Shown here piece after piece: positions 12,901 to 27,585 of a stretch of DNA of 64,000 nucleotides. The stretch comes from Myotis daubentonii (Eukaryota > Chordata > Mammalia > Chiroptera > Vespertilionidae), in the NCBI RefSeq assembly GCF_963259705.1, contig NC_081853.1, forward strand, positions 682,001-746,000, written 5' to 3'. Position numbers and translations under genes: made by a program. Under the pieces are notes generated by a model. That model was given only the letters and a program-made list of their open reading frames with translations. It was not told the origin of the DNA and did not search any database. Every line of letters starts with the position of its first letter. The stretch's first letter is position 1.

Positions 12901-15900
12901 GAATCTAGTTACTTGTACTTGAGGTGTTTCTTACACGTTCTTAATCATTTCTGGGAACTATCATTGTGTACTTTAACAGTTTTACCAAAATTAGACAGTT
13001 TGCTTAGAAGAATTTACCGGAATCGTCACCATTTTAACTGATTCACACAAAAAAACGCCAAAGCCAATCCTCCTTAATTGTAAACAGAAACACTATTCTC
13101 GTCATTCCAAGGCTTTAGACACCAATTCTGAGCTCTGTAAGCATGAACTCTTAATATTTCAAAGCACAGTCCCGTGAAAACGCCACCGGAAGTACCCGGA
13201 GACGTAAATATTACCAGTATTTGCGTCATTTCACAGCTTTCCCCTGGAAACCTCCGTGATAGAATACGACAGTAAATGTAGTAAGAATGTATTTACTTGT
13301 ACTTGAGGTGTTTCTTACACGTTCTTAATCATTTCTGGGCACTATCATTGTGTATTTTAACAGTTTTACCAAAATTAGACAGTTTGCTTAGAAGTATTTA
13401 CCGGAATCGTCACCATTTTAACTGATTCACACAAAAAAACGCCAAAGCCAATCCTCCTTTATTGTAAACAGAAACACTATTCTCGTCATTCCAAGGCTTT
13501 AGACACCAATTCTGAGCTCTGTAAGCATGAACTCTTAATATTTCAAAGCACAGTCCCGTGAAAACGCCACCGGCAGAACCCGGAGACGTAAATATTACCA
13601 GGATTTGCATCATTTCACAGGTTTCCCCTGGTAAACTCCGGGATAGAATAAGACAGTAAATGTAGTAAGAATGTATTTACTTGTACTTGCGGTGTTTATT
13701 ACACGTTCTTAATCATTTCTGGGAACTATCATTGTGTACTTTAACAGTTTCAACAAAATTAGACAGTTTGCTTAGAAGAATTTACCGGAATCGTCACCAT
13801 TTTAACTGATTCACACAAAAAAAAGCCAAAGCCAATCCTCCTTAATTGTAAACCTCAACACTATTCTCGTCATTCCAAGGCTTTAAACACCAATTCTGAG
13901 CCCTGTAAGCATGATGTCTTAATATTTCAAAGCACAGTCCCGTGAAAACGCCACCGGAAGTACCCGGAGACGTAAATATTACCAGTATTTGCGTCATTTC
14001 ACAGCTTTCCCCTGGAAACCTCAGTGATAGAATACGAGAGTAAATGTAGTAAGAATCTATTTACTTGTACTTGAGGTGTTTCTTACACGTTCTTAATCAT
14101 TTCTGGGAACTATCATTGTGTACTTTAACAGTTTTACCAAAATTAGACAGTTTGCTTAGAAGAATTTACCGGAATCGTCACCATTTTAACTGATTCACAC
14201 AAAAAAACGCCAAAGCCAATCCTCCTTAATTGTAAACAGAAACACTATTCTCGTCATTCCAAGGCTTTAGTCACCAATTCTGAGCCCTGTAAGTATGAAC
14301 TCTTAATATTTCAAAGCACAGTCCCGTGAAAACGCCACCGGAAGTACCCTGAGATGTAAATATTACCATTATTTGCGTCATTTCACAGCTTTCCCCTGTA
14401 AACCTCCGTGTTTGAATACGACAGTAAATGTAGTAAGAATCTATTTACTTGTACTTGAGGTGTTTCTTACACGTTCTTAATCATTTCTGGGAACTATCAT
14501 TGTGTATTTTAACAGTTTTACCAAAATATGACAGTTTGCTTAGAAGTATTTACCGGAATAGTCACCATTTTAACTGATTCACAAAAAAAAACGCCAAAGC
14601 CAATCCTCCTTAATTGTAAACAGAATCACTATTCTCGTCATTCCAAGGCTTTAGACACCAATTCTGAGCTCTGTAAGCATGAACTCTTAATATTTCAAAG
14701 CACAGTCCCGTGAAAACGCCACCGGAAGTACCCTGAGACGTAAATATTACCAGGATTTGCATCATTTCACAGCTTTCCCCTGGTAAACTCCGGGATAGAA
14801 TAAGACAGTAACTGTAGTAAGAATGTATTTACTTGTACTTGAGGTGTTTCTTACACGTTCTTAATCATTTCTGGGAACTATCATTGTGTATTTTAACAGT
14901 TTTACCAAAATTAGACAGTTTGCTTAGAAGAATTTACCGGAATCGTCACCATTTCAACTGATTCACACAAAAAAACGCCAAAGCCAATCCTCCTTAATTG
15001 TAAACCTCAACACTATTCTCGTCATTCCAAGGCTTTAGACACCAATTCTGAGCCCTGTAAGTATGAACTCTTAATATTTCAAAGCACAGTCCCGCGAAAA
15101 CGCCACCGGAAGTACCCTGAGACGTAAATATTACCAGTATTTGTGTCATTTCACAGCTTTCCCCTGGAAACCTCCGTGTTTGAATACGACAGTAAATGTA
15201 GTAAGAATCTATGTACTTGTACTTGAGGTGTTTCTTACATGTTCTTAATCATTTCTGGGCACTATCATTGTGTATTTTAACAGTTTTACCAAAATTAGAC
15301 AGTTTGCTTAGAAGAATTTACCGGAATTGTCACCATTTTAACTGATTCACACAAAAAAACGCCAAAGCCAATCCTCCTTTATTGTAAACAGAAACACTAT
15401 TCTCGTCATTCCAAGGCTTTAGACACCAATTCTGAGCTCTGTAAGCATGAACTCTTAATATTTCAAAGCACAGTCCTGTGAAAACGCCACCGGAAGTACC
15501 CGGAGACGTAAATATTACCAGGATTTGCATCATTTCACAGCTTTCCCCTGGTAAACTCCGGGATAGAATAAGACAGTAAATGTAGTAAGAATGTATTTAC
15601 TTGTACTTGCGGTGTTTATTACACGTTCTTAATCATTTCTGGGAACTATCATTGTGTACTTTAACAGTTTCAACAAAATTAGACAGTTTGCTTAGAAGAA
15701 TTTACCGGAATCGTCACCATTTTAACTGATTCACACACAAAAAAGCCAAAGCCAATCCTCCTTAATTGTAAACCTCAACACTATTCTCGTCATTCCAAGG
15801 CTTTAAACACCAATTCTGAGCCCTGTAAGCATGATGTCTTAATATTTCAAGGCACAGTCCCGTGAAAACGCCACCGGAAGTACCCGGAGACGTAAATATT

Positions 15901-17985
15901 ACCAGTATTTGCGTCATTTCACAGCTTTCCCCTGGAAACCTCAGTGATAGAATACGAGAGTAAATGTAGTAAGAATCTATTTACTTGTACTTGAGGTGTT
16001 TCTTACACGTTCTTAATCATTTCTGGGAACTATCATTGTGTACTTTAACAGTTTTACCAAAATTAGACAGTTTGCTTAGAAGAATTTACTGGAATCGTCA
16101 CCATTTTAACTGATTCACACAAAAAAACGCCAAAGCCAATCCTCCTTAATTGTAAACAGAAACACTATTCTCGTCATTCCAAGGCTTTAGACACCAATTC
16201 TGAGCTCTGTAAGCATGAACTCTTAATATTTCAAAGCACAGTCCCGTGAAAACGCCACCGGAAGTACCCGGAGACGTAAATATTACCAGTATTTGCGTCA
16301 TTTCACAGCTTTCCCCTGGAAACCTCCGTGATAGAATACGACAGTAAATGTAGTAAGAATGTATTTACTTGTACTTGAGGTGTTTCTTACACGTTCTTAA
16401 TCATTTCTGGGCACTATCATTGTGTATTTTAACAGTTTTACCAAAATTAGACAGTTTGCTTAGAAGTATTTACCGGAATCGTCACCATTTTAACTGATTC
16501 ACACAAAAAAACGCCAAAGCCAATCCTCCTTTATTGTAAACAGAAACACTATTCTCGTCATTCCAAGGCTTTAGACACCAATTCTGAGCTCTGTAAGCAT
16601 GAACTCTTAATATTTCAAAGCACAGTCCCGTGAAAACGCCACCGGCAGAACCCGGAGACGTAAATATTACCAGGATTTGCATCATTTCACAGCTTTCCCC
16701 TGGTAAACTCCGGGATAGAATAAGACAGTAAATGTAGTAAGAATGTATTTACTTGTACTTGCGGTGTTTATTACACGTTCTTAATCATTTCTGGGAACTA
16801 TCATTGTGTACTTTAACAGTTTCAACAAAATTAGACAGTTTGCTTAGAAGAATTTACCGGAATCGTCACCATTTTAACTGATTCACACAAAAAAAAGCCA
16901 AAGCCAATCCTCCTTAATTGTAAACCTCAACACTATTCTCGTCATTCCAAGGCTTTAAACACCAATTCTGAGCCCTGTAAGCATGATGTCTTAATATTTC
17001 AAAGCACAGTCCCGTGAAAACGCCACCGGAAGTACCCGGAGACGTAAATATTACCAGTATTTGCGTCATTTCACAGCTTTCCCCTGGAAACCTCAGTGAT
17101 AGAATACGACAGTAAATGTAGTAAGAATCTAGTTACTTGTACTTGAGGTGTTTCTTACACGTTCTTAATCATTTCTGGGAACTATCATTGTGTACTTTAA
17201 CAGTTTTACCAAAATTAGACAGTTTGCTTAGAAGAATTTACCGGAATCGTCACCATTTTAACTGATTCACACAAAAAAACGCCAAAGCCAATCCTCCTTA
17301 ATTGTAAACAGAAACACTATTCTCGTCATTCCAAGGCTTTAGACACCAATTCTGAGCTCTGTAAGCATGAACTCTTAATATTTCAAAGCACAGTCCCGTG
17401 AAAACGCCACCGGAAGTACCCGGAGACGTAAATATTACCAGTATTTGCGTCATTTCACAGCTTTCCCCTGGAAACCTCCGTGATAGAATACGACAGTAAA
17501 TGTAGTAAGAATGTATTTACTTGTACTTGAGGTGTTTCTTACACGTTCTTAATCATTTCTGGGCACTATCATTGTGTATTTTAACAGTTTTACCAAAATT
17601 AGACAGTTTGCTTAGAAGTATTTACCGGAATCGTCACCATTTTAACTGATTCACACAAAAAAACGCCAAAGCCAATCCTCCTTTATTGTAAACAGAAACA
17701 CTATTCTCGTCATTCCAAGGCTTTAGACACCAATTCTGAGCTCTGTAAGCATGAACTCTTAATATTTCAAAGCACAGTCCCGTGAAAACGCCACCGGCAG
17801 AACCCGGAGACGTAAATATTACCAGGATTTGCATCATTTCACAGGTTTCCCCTGGTAAACTCCGGGATAGAATAAGACAGTAAATGTAGTAAGAATGTAT
17901 TTACTTGTACTTGCGGTGTTTATTACACGTTCTTAATCATTTCTGGGAACTATCATTGTGTACTTTAACAGTTTCACCAAAATTA
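9923..17985. repeat. 21-unit HOR, copy 1 (8063 bp)
   Basis: The order is abcdefghij (9923-13761), hdefghij (13762-16833) and hij (16834-17985). The unit is nested: the hdefghij and hij parts repeat the end of the ten-unit block, which suggests growth by successive unequal exchanges. The second hdefghij lies 3072 bp (8 units) after matching units of the first block. Private changes include 'tcccgcg' near 15092. Confidence 0.9.
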
Positions 17986-20900
17986 GACAGTTTGCTTAGA
18001 AGAAATTACCGGAATCGTCACCATTTTAACTGATTCACACAAAAAAAAGGCAAAGCCAATCCTCCTTAATTGTAAACCTCAACACTATTCTCATCATTCC
18101 AAGGCTTTAGACACCAATTCTGAGCCCTGTAAGCATGATGTCTTAATATTTCAAAGCACAGTCCCGTGAAATCGCCACCGGAAGTACCCTGAGATGTAAA
18201 TATTACCAGTATTTGCGTCATTTCACAGCTTTCCCCTGGAAACCTCCGTGATAGAATACGACAGTAAATGTAGTAAGAATGTATTTACTTGTACTTGAGG
18301 TGTTTCTTACACGTTCTTAATCATTTCTGGGAACTGTCATTGTGTATTTAGCAGTTTCACCAAAATTAGACAGTTTGCTTAGAAGAAATTACCGGAGTCG
18401 TCACCATTTTAACTGATTCACACAAAAAAACGCCAAAGCCAATCCTCCTTAATTGTAAACATCAACACTATTCTCGTCATTCCAAGGCTTTAGACACCAA
18501 TTCTGAGCTCTGTAAGCATGAAATCTTAATATTTCAAAGTACAGTCCCGTGAAAACGCCACCGGAAGTACCTGGAGATGTAAATATTACCAGTATTTTCG
18601 GCATTTCACAGCTTTCCAATGGAAACCTCCGTGATTGAATACTACAGTAAATGTAGTAAGAATCTATTTAGGTGTACTTGAGGTGTTTCTTACACGTTCT
18701 TAATCATTTCTGGGAACTATCATTGTGTACTTTAACAGTTTTACCAAAATTAGACAGTTTGCTTAGAAGTATTTACCGGAATCGTCACCATTTTAACTGA
18801 TTCACACAAAAAAACGCCAAAGCCAATCCTCCTTAATTGTAAACCTCAACACTATTCTCGTCACTCCAAGGCTTTAGACACCAATTCTGAGCCCTGTAAG
18901 CATGGAGTCTTAATATTTCAAAGCACAGTCCCGTGAAAACGCCACCGAAAGTACCCGGAGACGTATATATTACCAGGATTTGCATCATTTCACAGCTTTC
19001 CCCTGGAAACCTCCGGGATAGAATAAGACAGTAAATGTAGTAAGAATGTATTTACTTGTACTTGAGGTGTTTCTTACACGTTCTTAATCATTTCTGGGAA
19101 CTATCATTGTGTATTTTAACAGTTTTACCAAAATTAGACAGTTTGCTTAGAAGTATTTACCGGAATCGTCACCATTTTAACTGATTCACACAAAAAAACG
19201 CCAAAGCCAATCCTCCTTAATTGTAAACAGAAACACTATTCTCGTCATTCCAAGGCTTTAGTCACCAATTCTGAGCCCTGTAAGTATGAACTCTTAATAT
19301 TTCAAAGCACAGTCCCATGAAAACGCCACCGGAAGTACCCTGAGATGTAAATATTACCATTATTTGCGTCATTTCACAGCTTTCCCCTGTAAACCTCCGT
19401 GTTTGAATACGACAGTAAATGTAGTAAGAATGTATTTACTTGTACTTGAGGTGTTTCTTACACGTTCTTAATCATTTCTGGGAACTATCATTGTGTATTT
19501 TAACAGTTTTACCAAAATATGACAGTTTGCTTAGAAGTATTTACCGGAATCGTCACCATTTTAACTGATTCACAAAAAAAAACGCCAAAGCCAATCCTCC
19601 TTAATTGTAAACAGAAACACTATTCTCGTCATTCCAAGGCTTTAGACACCAATTCTGAGCTCTGTAAGCATGAACTCTTAATATTTCAAAGCACAGTCCC
19701 GTGAAAACGCCACCGGAAGTACCCGGAGACGTAAATATTACCAGGATTTGCATCATTTCACAGCTTTCCCCTGGTAAACTCCGGGATAGAATAAGACAGT
19801 AACTGTAGTAAGAATGTATTTACTTGTACTTGAGGTGTTTCTTACACGTTCTTAATCATTTCTGGGAACTATCATTGTGTATTTTAACAGTTTTACCAAA
19901 ATTAGACAGTTTGCTTAGAAGAATTTACCGGAATCGTCACCATTTCAACTGATTCACACAAAAAAACGCCAAAGCCAATCCTCCTTAATTGTAAACCTCA
20001 ACACTATTCTCGTCATTCCAAGGCTTTAGACACCAATTCTGAGCCCTGTAAGTATGAACTCTTAATATTTCAAAGCACAGTCCCGTGAAAACGCCACCGG
20101 AAGTACCCTGAGACGTAAATATTACCAGTATTTGTGTCATTTCACAGCTTTCCCCTGGAAACCTCCGTGTTTGAATACGACAGTAAATGTAGTAAGAATC
20201 TATGTACTTGTACTTGAGGTGTTTCTTACACGTTCTTAATCATTTCTGGGCACTATCATTGTGTATTTTAACAGTTTTACCAAAATTAGACAGTTTGCTT
20301 AGAAGAATTTACCGGAATTGTCACCATTTTAACTGATTCACACAAAAAAACGCCAAAGCCAATCCTCCTTTATTGTAAACAGAAACACTATTCTCGTCAT
20401 TCCAAGGCTTTAGACACCAATTCTGAGCTCTGTAAGCATGAACTCTTAATATTTCAAAGCACAGTCCTGTGAAAACGCCACCGGAAGTACCCGGAGACGT
20501 AAATATTACCAGGATTTGCATCATTTCACAGCTTTCCCCTGGTAAACTCCGGGATAGAATAAGACAGTAAATGTAGTAAGAATGTATTTACTTGTACTTG
20601 CGGTGTTTATTACACGTTCTTAATCATTTCTGGGAACTATCATTGTGTACTTTAACAGTTTCTACAAAATTAGACAGTTTGCTTAGAAGAATTTACCGGA
20701 ATCGTCACCATTTTAACTGATTCACACAAAAAAAAGCCAAAGCCAATCCTCCTTAATTGTAAACCTCAACACTATTCTCGTCATTCCAAGGCTTTAAACA
20801 CCAATTCTGAGCCCTGTAAGCATGATGTCTTAATATTTCAAAGCACAGTCCCGTGAAAACGCCACCGGAAGTACCCGGAGACGTAAATATTACCAGTATT

Positions 20901-23900
20901 TGCGTCATTTCACAGCTTTCCCCTGGAAACCTCAGTGATAGAATACGACAGTAAATGTAGTAAGAATCTAGTTACTTGTACTTGAGGTGTTTCTTACACG
21001 TTCTTAATCATTTCTGGGAACTATCATTGTGTACTTTAACAGTTTTACCAAAATTAGACAGTTTGCTTAGAAGAATTTACCGGAATCGTCACCATTTTAA
21101 CTGATTCACACAAAAAAACGCCAAAGCCAATCCTCCTTAATTGTAAACAGAAACACTATTCTCGTCATTCCAAGGCTTTAGACACCAATTCTGAGCTCTG
21201 TAAGCATGAACTCTTAATATTTCAAAGCACAGTCCCGTGAAAACGCCACCGGAAGTACCCGGAGACGTAAATATTACCAGTATTTGCGTCATTTCACAGC
21301 TTTCCCCTGGAAACCTCCGTGATAGAATACGACAGTAAATGTAGTAAGAATGTATTTACTTGTACTTGAGGTGTTTCTTACACGTTCTTAATCATTTCTG
21401 GGCACTATCATTGTGTATTTTAACAGTTTTACCAAAATTAGACAGTTTGCTTAGAAGTATTTACCGGAATCGTCACCATTTTAACTGATTCACACAAAAA
21501 AACGCCAAAGCCAATCCTCCTTTATTGTAAACAGAAACACTATTCTCGTCATTCCAAGGCTTTAGACACCAATTCTGAGCTCTGTAAGCATGAACTCTTA
21601 ATATTTCAAAGCACAGTCCCGTGAAAACGCCACCGGCAGAACCCGGAGACGTAAATATTACCAGGATTTGCATCATTTCACAGGTTTCCCCTGGTAAACT
21701 CCGGGATAGAATAAGACAGTAAATGTAGTAAGAATGTATTTACTTGTACTTGCGGTGTTTATTACACGTTCTTAATCATTTCTGGGAACTATCATTGTGT
21801 ACTTTAACAGTTTCAACAAAATTAGACAGTTTGCTTAGAAGAATTTACCGGAATCGTCACCATTTTAACTGATTCACACAAAAAAAAGCCAAAGCCAATC
21901 CTCCTTAATTGTAAACCTCAACACTATTCTCGTCATTCCAAGGCTTTAAACACCAATTCTGAGCCCTGTAAGCATGATGTCTTAATATTTCAAAGCACAG
22001 TCCCGTGAAAACGCCACCGGAAGTACCCGGAGACGTAAATATTACCAGTATTTGCGTCATTTCACAGCTTTCCCCTGGAAACCTCAGTGATAGAATACGA
22101 GAGTAAATGTAGTAAGAATCTATTTACTTGTACTTGAGGTGTTTCTTACACGTTCTTAATCATTTCTGGGAACTATCATTGTGTACTTTAACAGTTTTAC
22201 CAAAATTAGACAGTTTGCTTAGAAGAATTTACCGGAATCGTCACCATTTTAACTGATTCACACAAAAAAAACGCCAAAGCCAATCCTCCTTAATTGTAAA
22301 CAGAAACACTATTCTCGTCATTCCAAGGCTTTAGTCACCAATTCTGAGCCCTGTAAGTATGAACTCTTAATATTTCAAAGCACAGTCCCGTGAAAACGCC
22401 ACCGGAAGTACCCTGAGATGTAAATATTACCATTATTTGCGTCATTTCACAGCTTTCCCCTGTAAACCTCCGTGTTTGAATACGACAGTAAATGTAGTAA
22501 GAATCTATTTACTTGTACTTGAGGTGTTTCTTACACGTTCTTAATCATTTCTGGGAACTATCATTGTGTATTTTAACAGTTTTACCAAAATATGACAGTT
22601 TGCTTAGAAGTATTTACCGGAATAGTCACCATTTTAACTGATTCACAAAAAAAAACGCCAAAGCCAATCCTCCTTAATTGTAAACAGAATCACTATTCTC
22701 GTCATTCCAAGGCTTTAGACACCAATTCTGAGCTCTGTAAGCATGAACTCTTAATATTTCAAAGCACAGTCCCGTGAAAACGCCACCGGAAGTACCCTGA
22801 GACGTAAATATTACCAGGATTTGCATCATTTCACAGCTTTCCCCTGGTAAACTCCGGGATAGAATAAGACAGTAACTGTAGTAAGAATGTATTTACTTGT
22901 ACTTGAGGTGTTTCTTACACGTTCTTAATCATTTCTGGGAACTATCATTGTGTATTTTAACAGTTTTACCAAAATTAGACAGTTTGCTTAGAAGAATTTA
23001 CCGGAATCGTCACCATTTCAACTGATTCACACAAAAAAACGCCAAAGCCAATCCTCCTTAATTGTAAACCTCAACACTATTCTCGTCATTCCAAGGCTTT
23101 AGACACCAATTCTGAGCCCTGTAAGTATGAACTCTTAATATTTCAAAGCACAGTCCCGTGAAAACGCCACCGGAAGTACCCTGAGACGTAAATATTACCA
23201 GTATTTGTGTCATTTCACAGCTTTCCCCTGGAAACCTCCGTGTTTGAATACGACAGTAAATGTAGTAAGAATCTATGTACTTGTACTTGAGGTGTTTCTT
23301 ACATGTTCTTAATCATTTCTGGGCACTATCATTGTGTATTTTAACAGTTTTACCAAAATTAGACAGTTTGCTTAGAAGAATTTACCGGAATTGTCACCAT
23401 TTTAACTGATTCACACAAAAAAACGCCAAAGCCAATCCTCCTTTATTGTAAACAGAAACACTATTCTCGTCATTCCAAGGCTTTAGACACCAATTCTGAG
23501 CTCTGTAAGCATGAACTCTTAATATTTCAAAGCACAGTCCTGTGAAAACGCCACCGGAAGTACCCGGAGACGTAAATATTACCAGGATTTGCATCATTTC
23601 ACAGCTTTCCCCTGGTAAACTCCGGGATAGAATAAGACAGTAAATGTAGTAAGAATGTATTTACTTGTACTTGCGGTGTTTATTACACGTTCTTAATCAT
23701 TTCTGGGAACTATCATTGTGTACTTTAACAGTTTCAACAAAATTAGACAGTTTGCTTAGAAGAATTTACCGGAATCGTCACCATTTTAACTGATTCACAC
23801 ACAAAAAAGCCAAAGCCAATCCTCCTTAATTGTAAACCTCAACACTATTCTCGTCATTCCAAGGCTTTAAACACCAATTCTGAGCCCTGTAAGCATGATG

Positions 23901-26049
23901 TCTTAATATTTCAAGGCACAGTCCCGTGAAAACGCCACCGGAAGTACCCGGAGACGTAAATATTACCAGTATTTGCGTCATTTCACAGCTTTCCCCTGGA
24001 AACCTCAGTGATAGAATACGAGAGTAAATGTAGTAAGAATCTATTTACTTGTACTTGAGGTGTTTCTTACACGTTCTTAATCATTTCTGGGAACTATCAT
24101 TGTGTACTTTAACAGTTTTACCAAAATTAGACAGTTTGCTTAGAAGAATTTACTGGAATCGTCACCATTTTAACTGATTCACACAAAAAAACGCCAAAGC
24201 CAATCCTCCTTAATTGTAAACAGAAACACTATTCTCGTCATTCCAAGGCTTTAGACACCAATTCTGAGCTCTGTAAGCATGAACTCTTAATATTTCAAAG
24301 CACAGTCCCGTGAAAACGCCACCGGAAGTACCCGGAGACGTAAATATTACCAGTATTTGCGTCATTTCACAGCTTTCCCCTGGAAACCTCCGTGATAGAA
24401 TACGACAGTAAATGTAGTAAGAATGTATTTACTTGTACTTGAGGTGTTTCTTACACGTTCTTAATCATTTCTGGGCACTATCATTGTGTATTTTAACAGT
24501 TTTACCAAAATTAGACAGTTTGCTTAGAAGTATTTACCGGAATCGTCACCATTTTAACTGATTCACACAAAAAAACGCCAAAGCCAATCCTCCTTTATTG
24601 TAAACAGAAACACTATTCTCGTCATTCCAAGGCTTTAGACACCAATTCTGAGCTCTGTAAGCATGAACTCTTAATATTTCAAAGCACAGTCCCGTGAAAA
24701 CGCCACCGGCAGAACCCGGAGACGTAAATATTACCAGGATTTGCATCATTTCACAGCTTTCCCCTGGTAAACTCCGGGATAGAATAAGACAGTAAATGTA
24801 GTAAGAATGTATTTACTTGTACTTGCGGTGTTTATTACACGTTCTTAATCATTTCTGGGAACTATCATTGTGTACTTTAACAGTTTCAACAAAATTAGAC
24901 AGTTTGCTTAGAAGAATTTACCGGAATCGTCACCATTTTAACTGATTCACACAAAAAAAAGCCAAAGCCAATCCTCCTTAATTGTAAACCTCAACACTAT
25001 TCTCGTCATTCCAAGGCTTTAAACACCAATTCTGAGCCCTGTAAGCATGATGTCTTAATATTTCAAAGCACAGTCCCGTGAAAACGCCACCGGAAGTACC
25101 CGGAGACGTAAATATTACCAGTATTTGCGTCATTTCACAGCTTTCCCCTGGAAACCTCAGTGATAGAATACGAGAGTAAATGTAGTAAGAATCTATTTAC
25201 TTGTACTTGAGGTGTTTCTTACACGTTCTTAATCATTTCTGGGAACTATCATTGTGTACTTTAACAGTTTTACCAAAATTAGACAGTTTGCTTAGAAGAA
25301 TTTACCGGAATCGTCACCATTTTAACTGATTCACACAAAAAAACGCCAAAGCCAATCCTCCTTAATTGTAAACAGAAACACTATTCTCGTCATTCCAAGG
25401 CTTTAGACACCAATTCTGAGCTCTGTGAGCATGAACTCTTAATATTTCAAAGCACAGTCCCGTGAAAACGCCACCGGAAGTACCCGGAGACGTAAATATT
25501 ACCAGTATTTGCGTCATTTCACAGCTTTCCCCTGGAAACCTCCGTGATAGAATACGACAGTAAATGTAGTAAGAATGTATTTACTTGTACTTGAGGTGTT
25601 TCTTACACGTTCTTAATCATTTCTGGGCACTATCATTGTGTATTTTAACAGTTTTACCAAAATTAGACAGGTTGCTTAGAAGTATTTACCGGAATCGTCA
25701 CCATTTTAACTGATTCACACAAAAAAACGCCAAAGCCAATCCTCCTTTATTGTAAACAGAAACACTATTCTCGTCATTCCAAGGCTTTAGACACCAATTC
25801 TGAGCTCTGTAAGCATGAACTCTTAATATTTCAAAGCACAGTCCCGTGAAAACGCCACCGGCAGAACCCGGAGACGTAAATATTACCAGGATTTGCATCA
25901 TTTCACAGCTTTCCCCTGGAAACCTCCGGGATAGAATAAGACAGTAAATGTAGTAAGAATGTATTTACTTGTACTTGCGGTGTTTCTTACACGTTCTTAA
26001 TCATTTCTGGGCACTATCATTGTGTATTTTAACAGTTTTACCAAAATTA
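17986..26049. repeat. 21-unit HOR, copy 2 (8064 bp)
   Basis: The order is the same as copy 1. The offset is 8063 bp, becoming 8064 after a 1-A insertion near 22264. I noticed only a handful of differences over 8 kb, for example 'catggagtc' near 18900, 'ctgtgagc' near 25425 and 'caggttgc' near 25669. That implies well above 99% identity, judged by eye. The last j unit departs from copy 1: it has 'ggaaacctccggg' for 'ggtaaactccggg', 'gtttctt' for 'gtttatt', and an i-type tail from 26012. Confidence 0.9.
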
Positions 26050-27585
26050 GACAGTTTGCTTAGAAGTATTTACCGGAATTGTCACCATTTTAACTGATTC
26101 ACACAAAAAAACGCCAAAGCCAATCCTCCTTAATTGTAAACAGAAACACTATTCTCGTCATTCCAAGGCTTTAGTCACCAATTCTGAGCCCTGTAAGTAT
26201 GAACTCTTAATATTTCAAAGCACAGTCCCGTGAAAACGCCACCGGAAGTACCCTGAGATGTAAATATTACCATTATTTGCGTCATTTCACAGCTTTCCCC
26301 TGTAAACCTCCGTGTTTGAATACGACAGTAAATGTAGTAAGAATCTATTTACTTGTACTTGAGGTGTTTCTTACACGTTCTTAATCATTTCTGGGAACTA
26401 TCATTGTGTATTTTAACAGTTTTACCAAAATATGACAGTTTGCTTAGAAGTATTTACCGGAATTGTCACCATTTTAACTGAATCACAAAAAAAACCGCCA
26501 AAGCCAATCCTCCTTAATTGTAAACAGAAACACTATTCTCGTCATTCCAAGGCTTTAGACACCAATTCTGAGCTCTGTAAGCATGAACTCTTAATATTTC
26601 AAAGCACAGTCCCGTGAAAACGCCACTGGAAGTACTGGGAGATGTAAATATTACCAGTATTTCCTTCTTTTCACAGCTTTCCCCTGGAAACCTCCTAGTT
26701 TGAATACGACAGTAAATGTAGTAAGAATCTATTTACTTGTACTTGAGGTGTTTCTTACACGTTCTTAATCATTTCTGGGAACTATCATTGTGTACTTTAA
26801 CAATTTTACCAAAATTAGACAGTTTGCTTAGAAAAATTTACCAGAATCGTCACCATTTTAACTGATTCACACAAAAAAACGCCAAAGCCAATCCTCCTTA
26901 ATTGTAAACAGAAACACTATTCTCGTCATTCCAAGGCTTTAGTCACCAATTCTGAGCCCTGTAAGTATGAACTCTTAATATTTCAAAGCACAGTCCCGTG
27001 AAAACGCCACCGGAAGTACCCTGAGATGTAAATATTACCATTATTTGCGTCATTTCACAGCTTTCCCCTGTAAACCTCCGTGTTTGAATACGACAGTAAA
27101 TGTAGTAAGAATCTATTTACTTGTACTTGAGGTGTTTCTTACACGTTCTTAATCATTTCTGGGAACTATCATTGTGTATTTTAACAGTTTTACCAAAATA
27201 TGACAGTTTGCTTAGAAGTATTTACCGGAATCGTCACCATTTTAACTGATTCACAAAAAAAAACGCCAAAGCCAATCCTCCTTAATTGTAAACAGAAACA
27301 CTATTCTCGTCATTCCAAGGCTTTAGACACCAATTCTGAGCTCTGTAAGCATGAACTCTTAATATTTCAAAGCACAGTCCCGTGAAAACGCCACCGGAAG
27401 TACCCGGAGACGTAAATATTACCAGGATTTGCATCATTTCACAGCTTTCCCCTGGTAAACTCCGGGACAGAATAAGACAGTAACTGTAGTAAGAATGTAT
27501 TTACTTGTACTTGAGGTGTTTCTTACACGTTCTTAATCATTTCTGGGAACTATCATTGTGTACTTTAACAGTTTCACCAAAATTA
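26050..27585. repeat. Four-unit junction block d k d e
   Basis: This leads from the 21-unit HOR to the irregular centre. It contains a k unit (26434-26817), a d unit with the private 'accagaatcg', and an e unit with 'cgggacag' near 27467. The same d-k-d-e order and private bases occur at 51008-52544 and the last three units also at 62144-63295. Confidence 0.85.
26434..26817. repeat. Type k unit
   Basis: The k unit is among the most divergent types. It shares the 'aaatatgac' entry with e, but has 'gaatcacaaa', 'ccgcc', 'actgggagatg', 'ccttcttttcac' and 'cctagtttg'. It occurs five times in the window (4547, 26434, 51392, 57536, 62144), each time straight after a j-d pair. It therefore behaves as a marker of a HOR start or end. 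Confidence 0.85.
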
